Positions 1 to 9,158 of a stretch of 64,000 bases of DNA are shown here, in pieces. Origin of the DNA: Burkholderiales bacterium (GTDB lineage: Bacteria > Pseudomonadota > Gammaproteobacteria > Burkholderiales > Burkholderiaceae_C). The stretch lies in contig JAGWTR010000012.1 in assembly GCA_028868855.1 (NCBI GenBank), forward strand, positions 25,854 to 89,853. Direction: 5' to 3'. A model generated the notes under the pieces. The model had not been told where the DNA came from. It was given only the letters and a program-made list of their open reading frames with translations, and searched no databases. The first letter of the stretch is position 1. Each line of letters begins with the position of its first letter. Position numbers and translations under genes: made by a program.

Positions 1-237
1 CTGCAATCGTCGCTGATCAATATGCGTGATGGTGGCTTTATCAGCGCCCACGACTACCTGATCTCTTCGATGATCGCCGACGTGCTGACCGGCGGTGACG
101 TCGATGGCGGCACCCTGGTGAGCGAGGAATACCTGCACGCCCTGGAGCGCAAGCACTTCGGCACGCTGCTGGACAACCCCAAGACGCAAGAACGCATCAT
201 GGGCATGCTGTCGACCGGCAAGCCTGTGCGTAACTGA
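1..237 (+). CDS. 3-hydroxyacyl-CoA dehydrogenase, C-terminal fragment (cut by left edge)
   Basis: Only the last 78 codons are present; the frame is open from base 1. The tail KTQERIMGMLSTGKPVRN matches the conserved end of the roughly 790-residue 3-hydroxyacyl-CoA dehydrogenase/enoyl-CoA hydratase proteins (FadB/FadN-like), which oxidise 3-hydroxyacyl-CoA to 3-ketoacyl-CoA in beta-oxidation. It ends 16 bp before a thiolase gene, the usual dehydrogenase-thiolase operon order, so the two proteins probably catalyse consecutive steps in the cytoplasm. The catalytic domains lie outside the window, so the call depends on the tail and the context. Confidence 0.8.
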   Translation: MQSSLINMRDGGFISAHDYLISSMIADVLTGGDVDGGTLVSEEYLHALERKHFGTLLDNPKTQERIMGMLSTGKPVRN

Positions 238-253
238 TCGATCGGAGCACAAC

Positions 254-1465
254 ATGACTCAATTGAAAGACGCCTACATCGTCGCCGCCACTCGTTCCCC
301 GATCGGCAAGTCTGGCCGCGGCGTGTTCAAGAACACCCGCCCGGACGACCTCCTGGTGGCCGTGATCCAGAGCGCGCTCAAGCAAGTGCCCTCGCTGGAC
401 CCTGCTGCCATCGAAGACGCCATCATTGGCTGCGCGATGCCTGAAGGCGAGCAAGGCATGAATGTGGCCAAGGTGGCTGCCTTGCTGTCGGGCCTGCCGA
501 AGACCGTCGCTGGCGCGACCGTGAACCGCTTCTGCGCGGCCGGCATCACCGCCGTCTCGATGGCGGCTGACCGCATCCGCGTGGGCGAAGCCGACGTGAT
601 GATCGCCGGTGGTGTGGAGTCGATGTCCATGGTTCCCATGGGCGGCTCCAAGCCTTCGTTCAACCCCAAGGTTGTGGACCTGGACGAGAACGTCGGCATT
701 GCCTACGGCATGGGCATGACCGCCGAGAAGGTGGCCGAGCAGTGGAAGGTGACCCGCGAAGAGCAGGACGCGTTCGCCGTGGAATCCCACCGCCGCGCCA
801 TCGCTGCTCAGCAAGCTGGCTGGTTCGATGCTGAAACCACGCCGATCGAAATCGAGGTGCGCACACCGAACCTGGAAACGGGCGAAGTCACCATCACCAA
901 GAAGACCATCAGCCGTGACGAAGGCGCTCGCCCCGAAACGTCGATGGAAGGCTTGGCCAAGCTGCGCGCGGTGTTCGCCGCCAAGGGCTCCGTGACTGCC
1001 GGCAACAGCTCGCAGACGTCGGACGGCGCCGGTTGCCTGATCCTGGCCTCCAAGGAAGCCTGCGAGAAGTACGACCTCAAGCCCCTGGCTCGTTTCGTGA
1101 GCTTTGCGGTCAAGGGCGTGCCGCCTGAACTCATGGGCATCGGCCCGATCGAAGCCATCCCCCTGGCTTTGAAGAAGGCCGGCATCACCGCCGCCGATCT
1201 GGACTGGATCGAGCTGAACGAAGCCTTCGCGGCTCAGTCGCTGGCGGTGCTGAAGGACCTGGACGCCAAGGGCCATGTGCTCGACCGCGCCAAGGTCAAC
1301 CCGATGGGTGGCGCCATTGCCCTGGGTCACCCCCTGGGTGCCACAGGGGCCATCCGCGCGGCCACGGTGGTGCATGGTCTGCATCGCACTGGCGGCAGGT
1401 ACGGCATGGTGACGATGTGCATCGGCACAGGCCAGGGCGCTGCCGGCATCATCGAACGCCTGTGA
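254..1465 (+). CDS. Acetyl-CoA C-acyltransferase (thiolase)
   Basis: A 403-residue thiolase of normal family length. It cleaves 3-ketoacyl-CoA with CoA, releasing acetyl-CoA at the end of each beta-oxidation round. The three catalytic residues are visible: the nucleophile Cys94 in NRFCAAGI, His359 in GHPLGATGA and Cys389 in CIGTGQG. The ATG at 254 has a GGAG ribosome site 6 bp upstream and follows the dehydrogenase stop by 16 bp, so they are cotranscribed. A strong hairpin terminator ends the operon just downstream. Degradative acyl-CoA thiolase (FadA/FadI-like) is favoured over biosynthetic acetyl-CoA acetyltransferase by the dehydrogenase partner; substrate length cannot be read from sequence. 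Confidence 0.93.
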   Translation: MTQLKDAYIVAATRSPIGKSGRGVFKNTRPDDLLVAVIQSALKQVPSLDPAAIEDAIIGCAMPEGEQGMNVAKVAALLSGLPKTVAGATVNRFCAAGITAVSMAADRIRVGEADVMIAGGVESMSMVPMGGSKPSFNPKVVDLDENVGIAYGMGMTAEKVAEQWKVTREEQDAFAVESHRRAIAAQQAGWFDAETTPIEIEVRTPNLETGEVTITKKTISRDEGARPETSMEGLAKLRAVFAAKGSVTAGNSSQTSDGAGCLILASKEACEKYDLKPLARFVSFAVKGVPPELMGIGPIEAIPLALKKAGITAADLDWIELNEAFAAQSLAVLKDLDAKGHVLDRAKVNPMGGAIALGHPLGATGAIRAATVVHGLHRTGGRYGMVTMCIGTGQGAAGIIERL

Positions 1466-1500
1466 TCTTCAGGGACCATTTGCGTTCCTACCCATGAGGA

Positions 1501-1527
1501 AGCCCGCCGCTGTGCGGGCTTTTTCTT
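1501..1527 (+). terminator. Rho-independent terminator after the thiolase
   Basis: A perfect 7-bp stem (AGCCCGC at 1501-1507 with GCGGGCT at 1514-1520) with a 6-nt loop is followed by a T-rich run. It lies 36 bp after the thiolase stop and closes the beta-oxidation operon before the hydrolase gene. Confidence 0.9.
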
Positions 1528-1568
1528 GACCCCCCCATTTGAATTTGAGACTGACCGAGAAGCCCTTG

Positions 1569-2414
1569 ATGCACGAAGATCTGCGTCTGCAAACCTGGGA
1601 CGGGCACACGTTGGCCGCGCGGGCCTATCAGCCGCCCGGTCCGGTGCGCCGCGCCGTGTTGCTGTCATCGGCCATGGGGGTGGCGCAGGTCTTTTACCAA
1701 CCCTTTGCCACCTGGCTGGCCGAACAGGGCGTGGCGGTGCTGACGTGCGACCACCGGGGCATCGGTGCCTCGGCGCCGGTTTCGTTGCGGGGCTTTCAGG
1801 CCAGCATCACGGACTGGGCCACGCGTGACCAACCGGCGGCCCTGGCCGAACTGCTGCGGCGTTGGCCCGATGTGCCGCGCACTTACCTGGGACACAGCCT
1901 GGGCGGACAAATCTTCGGCTGGTTGGAGGGCCAGGAGCATTTCGAGCGCGTGGTGACCGTCGCCAGTGGCAGTGGCTACTGGCGCTACAACGCAGCGCCG
2001 GTGCGTCGCAAGGCGCCGCTGTTGTGGTGGGGTTTGGCACCAGTGGCGACGGCCCTGGCAGGCTACTTCCCGGGGAGTAGTCTGGGGGTTATCGGCGACC
2101 TGCCCAGCGGGGCCTTGTGGCAATGGCGTCGCTGGTGTCTGCACCCGGACTATGTGGGCGCTGAAGGGCCGGCGCTGCGCGAGCGTTACGCCCAGGTGCG
2201 CTCCCCCATCACCGTCGTGGTGATCGAAGACGACGAGTTGGTCAGCCCCGAAGGCATCCGCCGTCTGTACAACGAGTATCCCAACGCGCCGGTGCGTTTC
2301 GAGTCCCTGCGCGCGCAGGCACATGGGCTCAAGCACCTGGGGCATTTTGGCTTGTTCAAACCGCAAGCGGCGAGCGCACTGTGGCCTTTGGTCTTGCAGT
2401 GGATCGACGCTTGA
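1569..2414 (+). CDS. Alpha/beta hydrolase family protein
   Basis: A 281-residue cytoplasmic alpha/beta hydrolase. The nucleophile elbow is GHSLGG, with an HRGIGAS loop before it and a late His in AHGLKHLGHFG. It resembles the second hydrolase at 26269-27180 (both have DYRGIG/DHRGIG, GHS-GG and a final H-LGHF/KQIGHIDWF element), so they are paralogues of one predicted-hydrolase family of unknown substrate. A TTG at 1539 would add ten residues; I prefer the ATG at 1569 because GAGAAG lies just upstream. It sits between thiolase and enoyl-CoA hydratase genes, but a role in fatty-acid catabolism is only an inference. Confidence 0.8.
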   Translation: MHEDLRLQTWDGHTLAARAYQPPGPVRRAVLLSSAMGVAQVFYQPFATWLAEQGVAVLTCDHRGIGASAPVSLRGFQASITDWATRDQPAALAELLRRWPDVPRTYLGHSLGGQIFGWLEGQEHFERVVTVASGSGYWRYNAAPVRRKAPLLWWGLAPVATALAGYFPGSSLGVIGDLPSGALWQWRRWCLHPDYVGAEGPALRERYAQVRSPITVVVIEDDELVSPEGIRRLYNEYPNAPVRFESLRAQAHGLKHLGHFGLFKPQAASALWPLVLQWIDA

Positions 2415-2443
2415 TTCTTTCGCTTCCTTTTCAGGAGACTTTC

Positions 2444-3217
2444 ATGACCGACGCCATCCTCCAGCACCGCGAAGCCGCTGTGCTGACCTTGACCTTCAAC
2501 CGAGTGGACAAGAAAAACGCCATCACCACGGCGATGTACACGGCCATGGCCGATGCGCTGTTCAGCGCGGCCACTGACGATGCGGTGCGCGTCGTGGTGT
2601 TCCAGGGCGCCCTTGAGGTCTTCACGGCGGGCAATGACTTGCTTGATTTCATGGCCAATCCGCCCTCGGTCGATGCGGCCGAACCCGCGCCGGTGTTTCG
2701 CTTCCTGGAGGCCTTGAGCAGCTTCCCCAAGCCCTTGGTGGCGGCCGTGACGGGGCCAGCGGTGGGCATTGGCACGACCATGCTCCTGCATTGCGACCTG
2801 ATCTACGCCGGCGACAACGCCGCGTTCAGCATGCCCTTTGTGAACCTGGGGGTGTGTCCGGAAGCCGGTGCCAGCTTCTTGCTGCCTGCGCTGGTGGGCT
2901 ACCCGCGCGCCGCAGAAAAGCTCTTGCTGGGCGAGGCCTTCTATGCCGAAGAGGCCCTGGACATGGGCCTGATCAACCGCATCCTGCCGCCGCATGAAGT
3001 GGCCGCCTATGCACAGGCGCAGGCGCTCAAGCTGGCGGCCAAGCCGTCCGAGTCACTGCGCATCACCAAGGCTTTGATGAAGCAGCCGCTGACCCAACTG
3101 CCAGCGGTGATGCAGGAAGAGTTCGGCCACTTCGCGCGCATGCTGCGCGGCCCCGCGGCCATGGAAGCGATCAGCGCGGTGATGGAAAAGCGCAAGCCCG
3201 ATTTTTCCAAGCTGTGA
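2444..3217 (+). CDS. Enoyl-CoA hydratase/isomerase family protein
   Basis: A 257-residue crotonase-fold protein, the normal length for enoyl-CoA hydratases, which add water to trans-2-enoyl-CoA. The N-terminal NRVDKKNAIT and the oxyanion-hole region near VFTAGNDLLDF and GPAVGIGTTM are typical. The family's glutamates are only partly conserved (PEAG is present in the second position), so isomerase or related activity is possible. The ATG at 2444 follows a good AGGAG site; a longer open frame begins upstream inside the hydrolase gene but lacks a site. It is 29 bp after the hydrolase stop, so probably in the same transcript. Confidence 0.88.
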   Translation: MTDAILQHREAAVLTLTFNRVDKKNAITTAMYTAMADALFSAATDDAVRVVVFQGALEVFTAGNDLLDFMANPPSVDAAEPAPVFRFLEALSSFPKPLVAAVTGPAVGIGTTMLLHCDLIYAGDNAAFSMPFVNLGVCPEAGASFLLPALVGYPRAAEKLLLGEAFYAEEALDMGLINRILPPHEVAAYAQAQALKLAAKPSESLRITKALMKQPLTQLPAVMQEEFGHFARMLRGPAAMEAISAVMEKRKPDFSKL

Positions 3218-3246
3218 CGCCGAAGGCCACGCTGGAGGGCCCTGCG

Positions 3247-4269
3247 TCAGCGCTTGTGCACGGCAATGGAATACTTGCCGGTGCCTGAGCTGCGGTCGTA
3301 GTGGCGAACCTGCACGAAGTAATCCCCGGCCAGCAGTGACTGGGAGATGCGAGGGTTCAGGCCGTAGCCACTGTCGTCGTCTTCACCGATGAGCGCGGTG
3401 GCGTTGGTGGGCCCGAACAGTTTCATGTAAATGTCGGTCTTGCCCTGGGTGTCGATCACGTAGACGCCGTCCGCATCGGCGTGAAAGCGGTACAGGTCTT
3501 CTTCGCCGGCTTGGCCGATGTTGGCCTGGAGGCGGGGGGCGCCCACGCTCAAGGGCGTGGCCTCGGGCAGGCCGGGGCTGGACTTGGGGTACATCTTGGC
3601 GCCGGCGATGAATTCCTTGTCCAGCGAGGACAGCACGTCGTTGGCGTGAGTGGCCACGCCATTGAGCGTCCACTCGGCCGGGAAGGCGTAGAGCATGATG
3701 GAGTCGGCGTCGAAGGCGGTGCCGTTGATCTGGTCCATCGAGTATTTGAAGAACACGTTGTGCCGGGTCGTGTCGGCGTCCCAGTAGTTGGGTGGGCCGG
3801 CCAGGGCTTTGAGCACCACGGCCTCGTTCCATTGAATGCCGCCCGCCGGGCTGGCGTGTTCGTGCGCCAGGCCGATGGCATGTCCGAATTCGTGCGCTGC
3901 CGTGCCGCCATCGAGAAAACCCAGGTTCATGGTCGCCTGGTTGAAGGGCACGCTGCGGGCGTCGGTGCCAATGGTGGACCAGGCGCCGTCGTTGTCGTCA
4001 AAGCTGATGCGGATGTCGGCTTCTGGCGCGTTGCCGAAGTCGAACTGCAGGTTGGCCACGGCCGACCACCATGCGGCCTGTTCGCGCGCCTTGGCTTGCT
4101 GGGACGGTGTGCCGCTCATGAAGCGCACCTTCAGGGTCGAGCCATTCATCCAGCTTTTGCCTTTCGGTGCAATGGCACGGGTTCGGCCGCCGACGCCTGG
4201 GCCCGTGGTGTGCGGCTTCAACAGGTCTCGCGGCAGGATGCGGTCGTAGCAACATTTGTAGGCAGACAT
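3247..4269 (-). CDS. Metzincin zinc metalloprotease with C-terminal PPC domain
   Basis: A 340-residue protein. Residues 126-138 carry the extended zinc site HEFGHAIGLAHEH (His126, Glu127, His130, His136), and SIMLY further on fits the Met-turn, so this is an astacin/matrixin-type metzincin peptidase. The last 100 or so residues (from about LPEATPLSVG) look like a bacterial pre-peptidase C-terminal domain, usually found on secreted proteases. No N-terminal signal peptide is visible. I chose the ATG at 4269 (GGAG 7 bp upstream) over a TTG at 4302. Secretion may use another route, or the protein may act inside. Substrate unknown. Confidence 0.85.
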   Translation of the reverse strand: MSAYKCCYDRILPRDLLKPHTTGPGVGGRTRAIAPKGKSWMNGSTLKVRFMSGTPSQQAKAREQAAWWSAVANLQFDFGNAPEADIRISFDDNDGAWSTIGTDARSVPFNQATMNLGFLDGGTAAHEFGHAIGLAHEHASPAGGIQWNEAVVLKALAGPPNYWDADTTRHNVFFKYSMDQINGTAFDADSIMLYAFPAEWTLNGVATHANDVLSSLDKEFIAGAKMYPKSSPGLPEATPLSVGAPRLQANIGQAGEEDLYRFHADADGVYVIDTQGKTDIYMKLFGPTNATALIGEDDDSGYGLNPRISQSLLAGDYFVQVRHYDRSSGTGKYSIAVHKR

Positions 4270-4358
4270 GGCGGGCTCCAGCGGCAAGGGATGGCGGGGC
4301 AAACGAAGTCAGCATAGCCACATGAATGGCCCTTGCCATCCCTAGTTCATGGCGCCGC

Positions 4359-5099
4359 TCAGGTGCTTGATGGCCCTTGAAATCCACCCGCGCGGTAGGT
4401 CAGCACCAGGGTGTCGCGCCAGCCGTGTTGGCCCAGTGGCTGGATGGGCGTGGACTCATGGATGACGCGTTCGTCATCCAGCAGCAAGGTGGACCAGGGC
4501 TCTTGCAGAGTGAAGCGCACGCCGTTGGGGCCATCGGCTTCGAATACGCGGCTCTCGCCGCCCTTGATGCCTTGGCGGCCCAGCATGATCACCGCGACGA
4601 AGTCCACGCCATCGCGGTGCGCGCCCTCGGGCGTGGGACGGCCAATGCCGCCAGTCGTGTCGACGCGGAACTGGTGCGCCTCGACAAACCAGCGCTCCAC
4701 CGGTTTGACCTGTGCGAGCAGTTGCCCCAGGTGCCCCAGCAGGGCCTGCCACACCCGGTGCTGCGCGACGTCGGGCGTGATGGGCTCGAACCAGCGTTCG
4801 ATGCCGCCGTGCAAGGCGTTGTAGATCACCGGCTGCCAGTGAGCGCGGTGCGGCACCTGGGTGACGTGTGCCGTGGCCGGCTCCACCAAGAAGCAACTGT
4901 GGCGGCGAAAACGGTAATGCCCGCCGTCGCGCAAATGGGTGTCGGCCGGCAGGTCATTCCAGGTGGATTGCAGCCAGGCCAGTTCGGGCTCGGTGGCGCC
5001 CAGCCACGTGACCATGTCGGGCGCGGCGATCACGGACCAGCCATCGGTGCGCAAGGCCGCAGTGGTCTGGTCCAGGGGAGTGGGGTTCAGCGAGTGCAT
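4359..5099 (-). CDS. 2-oxoglutarate/Fe(II) dioxygenase family protein
   Basis: A 246-residue protein of the 2OG-Fe dioxygenase family related to BsmA and to amino-acid hydroxylases such as isoleucine dioxygenase. Iron ligands are visible as His161-x-Asp163 (AHRDGVDF) and a distal His214 (RVIHESTPI); the Arg in GWRDTLVLTYR would bind 2-oxoglutarate. The C-terminal TYR end is typical. Such enzymes hydroxylate free amino acids or similar small molecules; the substrate cannot be told. It is a monocistronic minus-strand gene, divergent from the serine hydrolase at 5191. Confidence 0.82.
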   Translation of the reverse strand: MHSLNPTPLDQTTAALRTDGWSVIAAPDMVTWLGATEPELAWLQSTWNDLPADTHLRDGGHYRFRRHSCFLVEPATAHVTQVPHRAHWQPVIYNALHGGIERWFEPITPDVAQHRVWQALLGHLGQLLAQVKPVERWFVEAHQFRVDTTGGIGRPTPEGAHRDGVDFVAVIMLGRQGIKGGESRVFEADGPNGVRFTLQEPWSTLLLDDERVIHESTPIQPLGQHGWRDTLVLTYRAGGFQGPSST

Positions 5100-5190
5100 G
5101 CCGGAATCGTCTCACGAAGTGGGGGTCCACGTGGTGGCCGGGTGCGATGCATGAGCTATCCTGCGGGTTCAAAATATTCGGGGGTTGTCA

Positions 5191-6234
5191 ATGATCAAGG
5201 GGCGCATCAAGCACCTGACATGCTGCCTGCTGGTGGCCGCGCAGGCATGGTCGGGCGCGGCCTTTGCCAATGACGATATGGCCCAGCGCGGGGATGCCAA
5301 ACCAAGCAATCTGGATCGCCAGAAGGCGGCCGACAGCACCGCCAGAAGCCCCCGCAATGCCTGTGCGCAGGCCCGGCCCTTTTACTGGGAGGTGGGTGGC
5401 CCCAAGGCGTTGCTGGCTTCGGGCGCGGTCGGCGAGGGCGCACCGCTGCGCCGAACCAGCCTACCCATTGCGTCGGCCACCAAGTGGCTGTATGGCGCCT
5501 ATGTGGCTGAAAAGCGAGGCGGCCAGTTGAGCGACGACGACGTGCGCTTCCTGACTTTTCGCAGTGGCTACACCCGCTTCAGGTTCTGTCGCGAGGGCCA
5601 GACGGTGGACCAGTGCCGGGCTGCCCTGATCAATGGACGTGGGCGTCCGGATGCGGCCAACGAAGGCGCGTTCTTCTACAACGGCGGCCACCTGCAGGAG
5701 CACGCTCACCGCATGGGGCTGGGGGCTTTGGATGGTCTGGGACTGGGGGACGAGATCCGCCAGACCTTGCGGCCGGTCATTGGCACTGACATTGCCTTGG
5801 GTTTTGCCCAGCCCCAACCGGCGGGCGGCGGTCTGAGCAATGCGGCGGACTACGCGAGCTTTCTGCAAGCCATGTTGCGTGGCGATCTGCAACTGTCCAA
5901 ACTGCTCGGCACGCATGCCGTGTGCGCCAATCCGCGTACCTGCCCGCCCGGCGTGGCCCTGCATTCACCCATGGCGGACACCGAGACCTGGCATTACTCG
6001 ATCGGGCATTGGGTGGAGGACGACCCGTTGCTGGGGGATGGCGCCTTCAGCAGCCCGGGTGCCTTTGGTTTCTATCCCTGGATCAGTGGGGACCGGCGTT
6101 GGTACGGTCTGGTGGCCCGGTATGACCGCCATGGGGTGCGGGCCCAGGATCCGCAAGACAAGCCCGCTGGAGAGTCGGTCGCCTGTGGTCGGCTGATCCG
6201 CAAGGCCTGGATCAGCGCCCAGGCCCTTGAATAG
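5191..6234 (+). CDS. Exported beta-lactamase-like serine hydrolase
   Basis: A 347-residue protein with a signal peptide (basic start MIKGRIKH, hydrophobic core, cleavage near AFA-ND). Residues 95-98 read SATK, the catalytic S-x-x-K of the serine beta-lactamase/penicillin-binding superfamily, and FFYNGG later fits the Tyr-x-Asn region. It lacks clear similarity to a named beta-lactamase, so esterase or peptidase activity is equally possible. Several cysteines (RFCREGQTVDQC, CANPRTC) suggest disulfides in the periplasm. ATG 5191 is preferred to TTG 5185 because a GGGGG site is 6 bp upstream. Confidence 0.72.
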   Translation: MIKGRIKHLTCCLLVAAQAWSGAAFANDDMAQRGDAKPSNLDRQKAADSTARSPRNACAQARPFYWEVGGPKALLASGAVGEGAPLRRTSLPIASATKWLYGAYVAEKRGGQLSDDDVRFLTFRSGYTRFRFCREGQTVDQCRAALINGRGRPDAANEGAFFYNGGHLQEHAHRMGLGALDGLGLGDEIRQTLRPVIGTDIALGFAQPQPAGGGLSNAADYASFLQAMLRGDLQLSKLLGTHAVCANPRTCPPGVALHSPMADTETWHYSIGHWVEDDPLLGDGAFSSPGAFGFYPWISGDRRWYGLVARYDRHGVRAQDPQDKPAGESVACGRLIRKAWISAQALE

Positions 6235-6254
6235 GCGGGCCTGGCGCTTTTGGC

Positions 6255-6761
6255 TTACTGAGCGCGCGCGGTGATGCGCTTGCCGTTCACATTCACTTTG
6301 GAGCCGATGGCGAACTGCTGCGACACCGTGAGTTCACGCGTCGTGCCGTTGTCCATCTTCACGGTGGTCTTGTAGACGGTGTGTTTCTTGATGTGCTTTT
6401 CGACTTCGTTGCCGGCAAATCCGCCAGCCACCGCACCACCCACGGTCATGAGGGTGTTGCCCGTGCCACGCCCCATCTGGTTGCCCAGCAGCCCGCCCAC
6501 CACGGCGCCGCCGACTGCACCCACGCCGGAGCCCTTGCCTTTGACTTCGTAGGACTGGACATTGGTCACCACACCGCAAGTGGTGCAGGGGGTCGCACTG
6601 GCGCCCGATGCCGCCGGGGTGACGGCGTGAGCACGTTGGCCCAGGGTTAGTCCGCCCACGACCAGGGACAGACCGATCAGCCAGCCAACCATTCGAAAAG
6701 CGCGGCGAGCGGGATGGGCTTGAACGGCAGGGGATGAACGGCGTGATGGTTGAACTGACAT
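6255..6761 (-). CDS. Glycine-zipper 2TM domain protein (SlyB-like)
   Basis: A 168-residue envelope protein. An N-terminal membrane segment (about residues 24-45) is followed by a glycine-zipper region (VGAVGGAVVGGLLGNQMGRG and VGGAVAGGFAGNEVE) characteristic of SlyB/Pcp-like outer-membrane-associated proteins, then a small beta domain. It lacks an obvious lipobox, so it may be anchored by the N-terminal segment; a cleavage after RAHA is also possible. The ATG at 6761 has AAGGAG 8 bp upstream. Function in the family is envelope integrity; the exact role here is unknown. Confidence 0.85.
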   Translation of the reverse strand: MSVQPSRRSSPAVQAHPARRAFRMVGWLIGLSLVVGGLTLGQRAHAVTPAASGASATPCTTCGVVTNVQSYEVKGKGSGVGAVGGAVVGGLLGNQMGRGTGNTLMTVGGAVAGGFAGNEVEKHIKKHTVYKTTVKMDNGTTRELTVSQQFAIGSKVNVNGKRITARAQ

Positions 6762-6801
6762 GCAAAAACTCCTTCAAACAGTGAAATCAGTGTAGTCCTG
6801 A

Positions 6802-7224
6802 TCAGCCCTTGGGGATGGGGCGAGGGCGCCCCTCGTTGTCGATGGCCACATAAGTGACCTTGGCCTCGGTGACCTTGACCAGCAGGGGATCGGATGGGCG
6901 GCGTTCGGCCCAGACCTCAATGTGCATGGTGATCGAGGTGGTGCCGATCCGGTCGACCCGGGCATACAGGGAGCAGAGGTCGCCCACCGACACCGCCGAG
7001 CGGAACACGAATTCGTTGACGGCCACCGTGGCGATGCGCCCTTTGGTCAGGCGCGCCGGGATCACCGAGGCGGCCAGGTCGACCTGGGACATGATCCAGC
7101 CGCCAAAAATATCGCCATTGCCGTTGGAGTCGCGGGGCATGGGCATGACCCGCATCACCAGCTCCATGTCGTGGGCCAGGTCGGGCGGGGTCAGAAAGGT
7201 ATTGCGAGGGAGGGCGGCAGTCAT
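6802..7224 (-). CDS. Acyl-CoA thioesterase, YciA-like hotdog protein
   Basis: A 140-residue single hotdog-domain protein. The stretch GNGDIFGGWIMSQVDLAA is the conserved active-site segment of YciA-type acyl-CoA thioesterases, with the Asp essential for hydrolysing acyl-CoA to free acid and CoA. Members act in the cytoplasm as oligomers. Start taken as ATG 7224; a TTG two codons upstream is possible. It shares a 50-bp divergent promoter region with the ABC exporter at 7275. Confidence 0.9.
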   Translation of the reverse strand: MTAALPRNTFLTPPDLAHDMELVMRVMPMPRDSNGNGDIFGGWIMSQVDLAASVIPARLTKGRIATVAVNEFVFRSAVSVGDLCSLYARVDRIGTTSITMHIEVWAERRPSDPLLVKVTEAKVTYVAIDNEGRPRPIPKG

Positions 7225-7274
7225 GGGCAATCAGGTCGACAATCAACAATAGACACATTGATGATTGTTCCAGA

Positions 7275-9104
7275 ATGCGCCGTTACGCACACGCACCCAC
7301 CGCTGAAAACCCGACTTCCGACACAAATACCCGGCGTTCCGACCGTGCGACCCTGTCGCGCCTGTGGCCTTACCTGTGGGCCTACAAGGGTCGCGTGGTG
7401 CTGGCGCTGGCCTTCATGGTGGGCGCCAAGCTGGCCAATGTGGGCGTGCCCTTGTTGCTCAAGACCCTGATCGACCGCCTGGCGCCGCACCCCAGCGCGG
7501 CGCAAACCCTGATGGTGGTGCCGGTCGGCCTCTTGCTGGCCTATGGCCTGCTGCGCCTGTCCACCTCGCTGTTCACTGAATTGCGCGAACTGGTGTTCGC
7601 CAAGGCCACCGAGGGCGCGGCGCGGCGCTTGTCGCTGCAAGTGTTCGAGCACTTGCATGCCTTGAGCCTGCGCTTTCACCTGGAACGCCAGACCGGCGGC
7701 ATGACCCGCGACATCGAGCGCGGCACGCGGGCCGTGCATTCGCTGATCTCGTATTCGCTCTACAGCATCGTCCCTACGCTGATCGAGGTCACCCTGGTGT
7801 TGACCTTGCTCGCCACCAAGTTCGACATGGTGTTCGCCTGGATCACACTGGTGGCCCTGGTGGTCTACGTGACTTTCACGGTGACGGTGACGCACTGGCG
7901 CACGCGCTTTCGGCGCGAGATGAACGAGCTGGACTCGAAAGCGCATTCGCGCGCCATCGACTCGTTGCTGAACTACGAGACGGTGAAGTACTTCAACAAC
8001 GAGGCTTTTGAAACGCACCGTTATGACGAAAGCCTGGAGCGCCTGCGCGATGTGGCGGTCAAGTCGCAGCGCAGCCTCTCCTTGCTCAACGCGGGCCAGC
8101 AATGCATCATCGCCGTGGGCCTGATCGCCATGTTGTGGCGGGCCACGCAGGGCGTGGTGGCAGGGCGCATGACGGTGGGCGACCTGGTCATGGTCAACGC
8201 CTTCATGATCCAGCTCTACATTCCGCTTAATTTTCTGGGCGTGATCTACCGCGAGATCAAGCAGTCGCTGACCGACCTGGACAAGATGTTCACGCTGATG
8301 GAGCGCGAGCGCGAAGTGGCTGATGCGCCCGATGCCAGGCCCCTGCTGTTCAAAGGCCCGCCCTCGGTGCGCTTTGACCATGTGCAGTTTGCGTATGAGC
8401 CCTCGCGCGTCATCCTGCACGACGTGAGTTTTGAGATCCCCGCCGGGCAGACGGTGGCCGTGGTCGGGCCCTCGGGCTCGGGCAAGTCCACGCTGGCGCG
8501 CCTGCTGTACCGCTTCTATGACGTGAACCCCGACCACAGCAGTGGCCGCATCACCATCAATGGGCACGATGTGCGCGGCCTGACGCAAGACAGCCTGCGC
8601 CGCAGCATCGGCATCGTCCCGCAGGACACGGTGCTGTTCAACGACACCGTGGCTTACAACATCGCCTATGGTCGGCCCGAGGCATCGCGTGCGGAGGTCG
8701 AAGCCGCCGCCCGCTCGGCGCGCATCCACGACTTCATCGTCGGCACTCCAGGCGGCTATGACACGACGGTCGGCGAGCGCGGCCTGAAGCTGTCGGGCGG
8801 TGAAAAGCAGCGCGTGGCCATTGCCCGCACCTTGTTGAAAAACCCGCCGATCCTGGTGTTTGACGAAGCCACCTCGGCGCTCGATTCGGCCAACGAGCGC
8901 GCCATCCAGGCTGAACTGGCGGCGGTGGCCCAGGGCAAGACGGTGCTGGTGATCGCGCACCGCCTGTCCACCATCGTGAACGCCCACGAGATCCTGGTGA
9001 TGGACGCCGGCCGCATCATCGAGCGAGGCACCCACGCCCACTTGCTGGCCGCCAATGGGCGTTATGCGCAGATGTGGCGACTGCAACAGCATGAAGCATC
9101 CTGA
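7275..9104 (+). CDS. ABC exporter, fused permease-ATPase (Atm1/ABCB type)
   Basis: A 609-residue half-transporter. Six membrane helices occupy roughly residues 30-330, followed by a nucleotide-binding domain with Walker A GPSGSGKST (398-406), signature LSGGEKQRVAIAR, Walker B ILVFDEATSALD and the H-loop in VIAHRLST. The membrane domain (SLRFHLERQTGGMTRDIERG, NYETVKYFNNEAFE) closely fits the Atm1/HMT1 group that exports glutathione-linked or iron-sulfur-related compounds. It must dimerise in the inner membrane. ATG 7275 begins near the divergent thioesterase promoter. The substrate is inferred only from the subfamily. Confidence 0.92.
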   Translation: MRRYAHAPTAENPTSDTNTRRSDRATLSRLWPYLWAYKGRVVLALAFMVGAKLANVGVPLLLKTLIDRLAPHPSAAQTLMVVPVGLLLAYGLLRLSTSLFTELRELVFAKATEGAARRLSLQVFEHLHALSLRFHLERQTGGMTRDIERGTRAVHSLISYSLYSIVPTLIEVTLVLTLLATKFDMVFAWITLVALVVYVTFTVTVTHWRTRFRREMNELDSKAHSRAIDSLLNYETVKYFNNEAFETHRYDESLERLRDVAVKSQRSLSLLNAGQQCIIAVGLIAMLWRATQGVVAGRMTVGDLVMVNAFMIQLYIPLNFLGVIYREIKQSLTDLDKMFTLMEREREVADAPDARPLLFKGPPSVRFDHVQFAYEPSRVILHDVSFEIPAGQTVAVVGPSGSGKSTLARLLYRFYDVNPDHSSGRITINGHDVRGLTQDSLRRSIGIVPQDTVLFNDTVAYNIAYGRPEASRAEVEAAARSARIHDFIVGTPGGYDTTVGERGLKLSGGEKQRVAIARTLLKNPPILVFDEATSALDSANERAIQAELAAVAQGKTVLVIAHRLSTIVNAHEILVMDAGRIIERGTHAHLLAANGRYAQMWRLQQHEAS

Positions 9105-9158
9105 GGCGGCAGGTGCAACAATTGAGTCTTGTCTGACCTGATGACCTTGAGCACTGTG

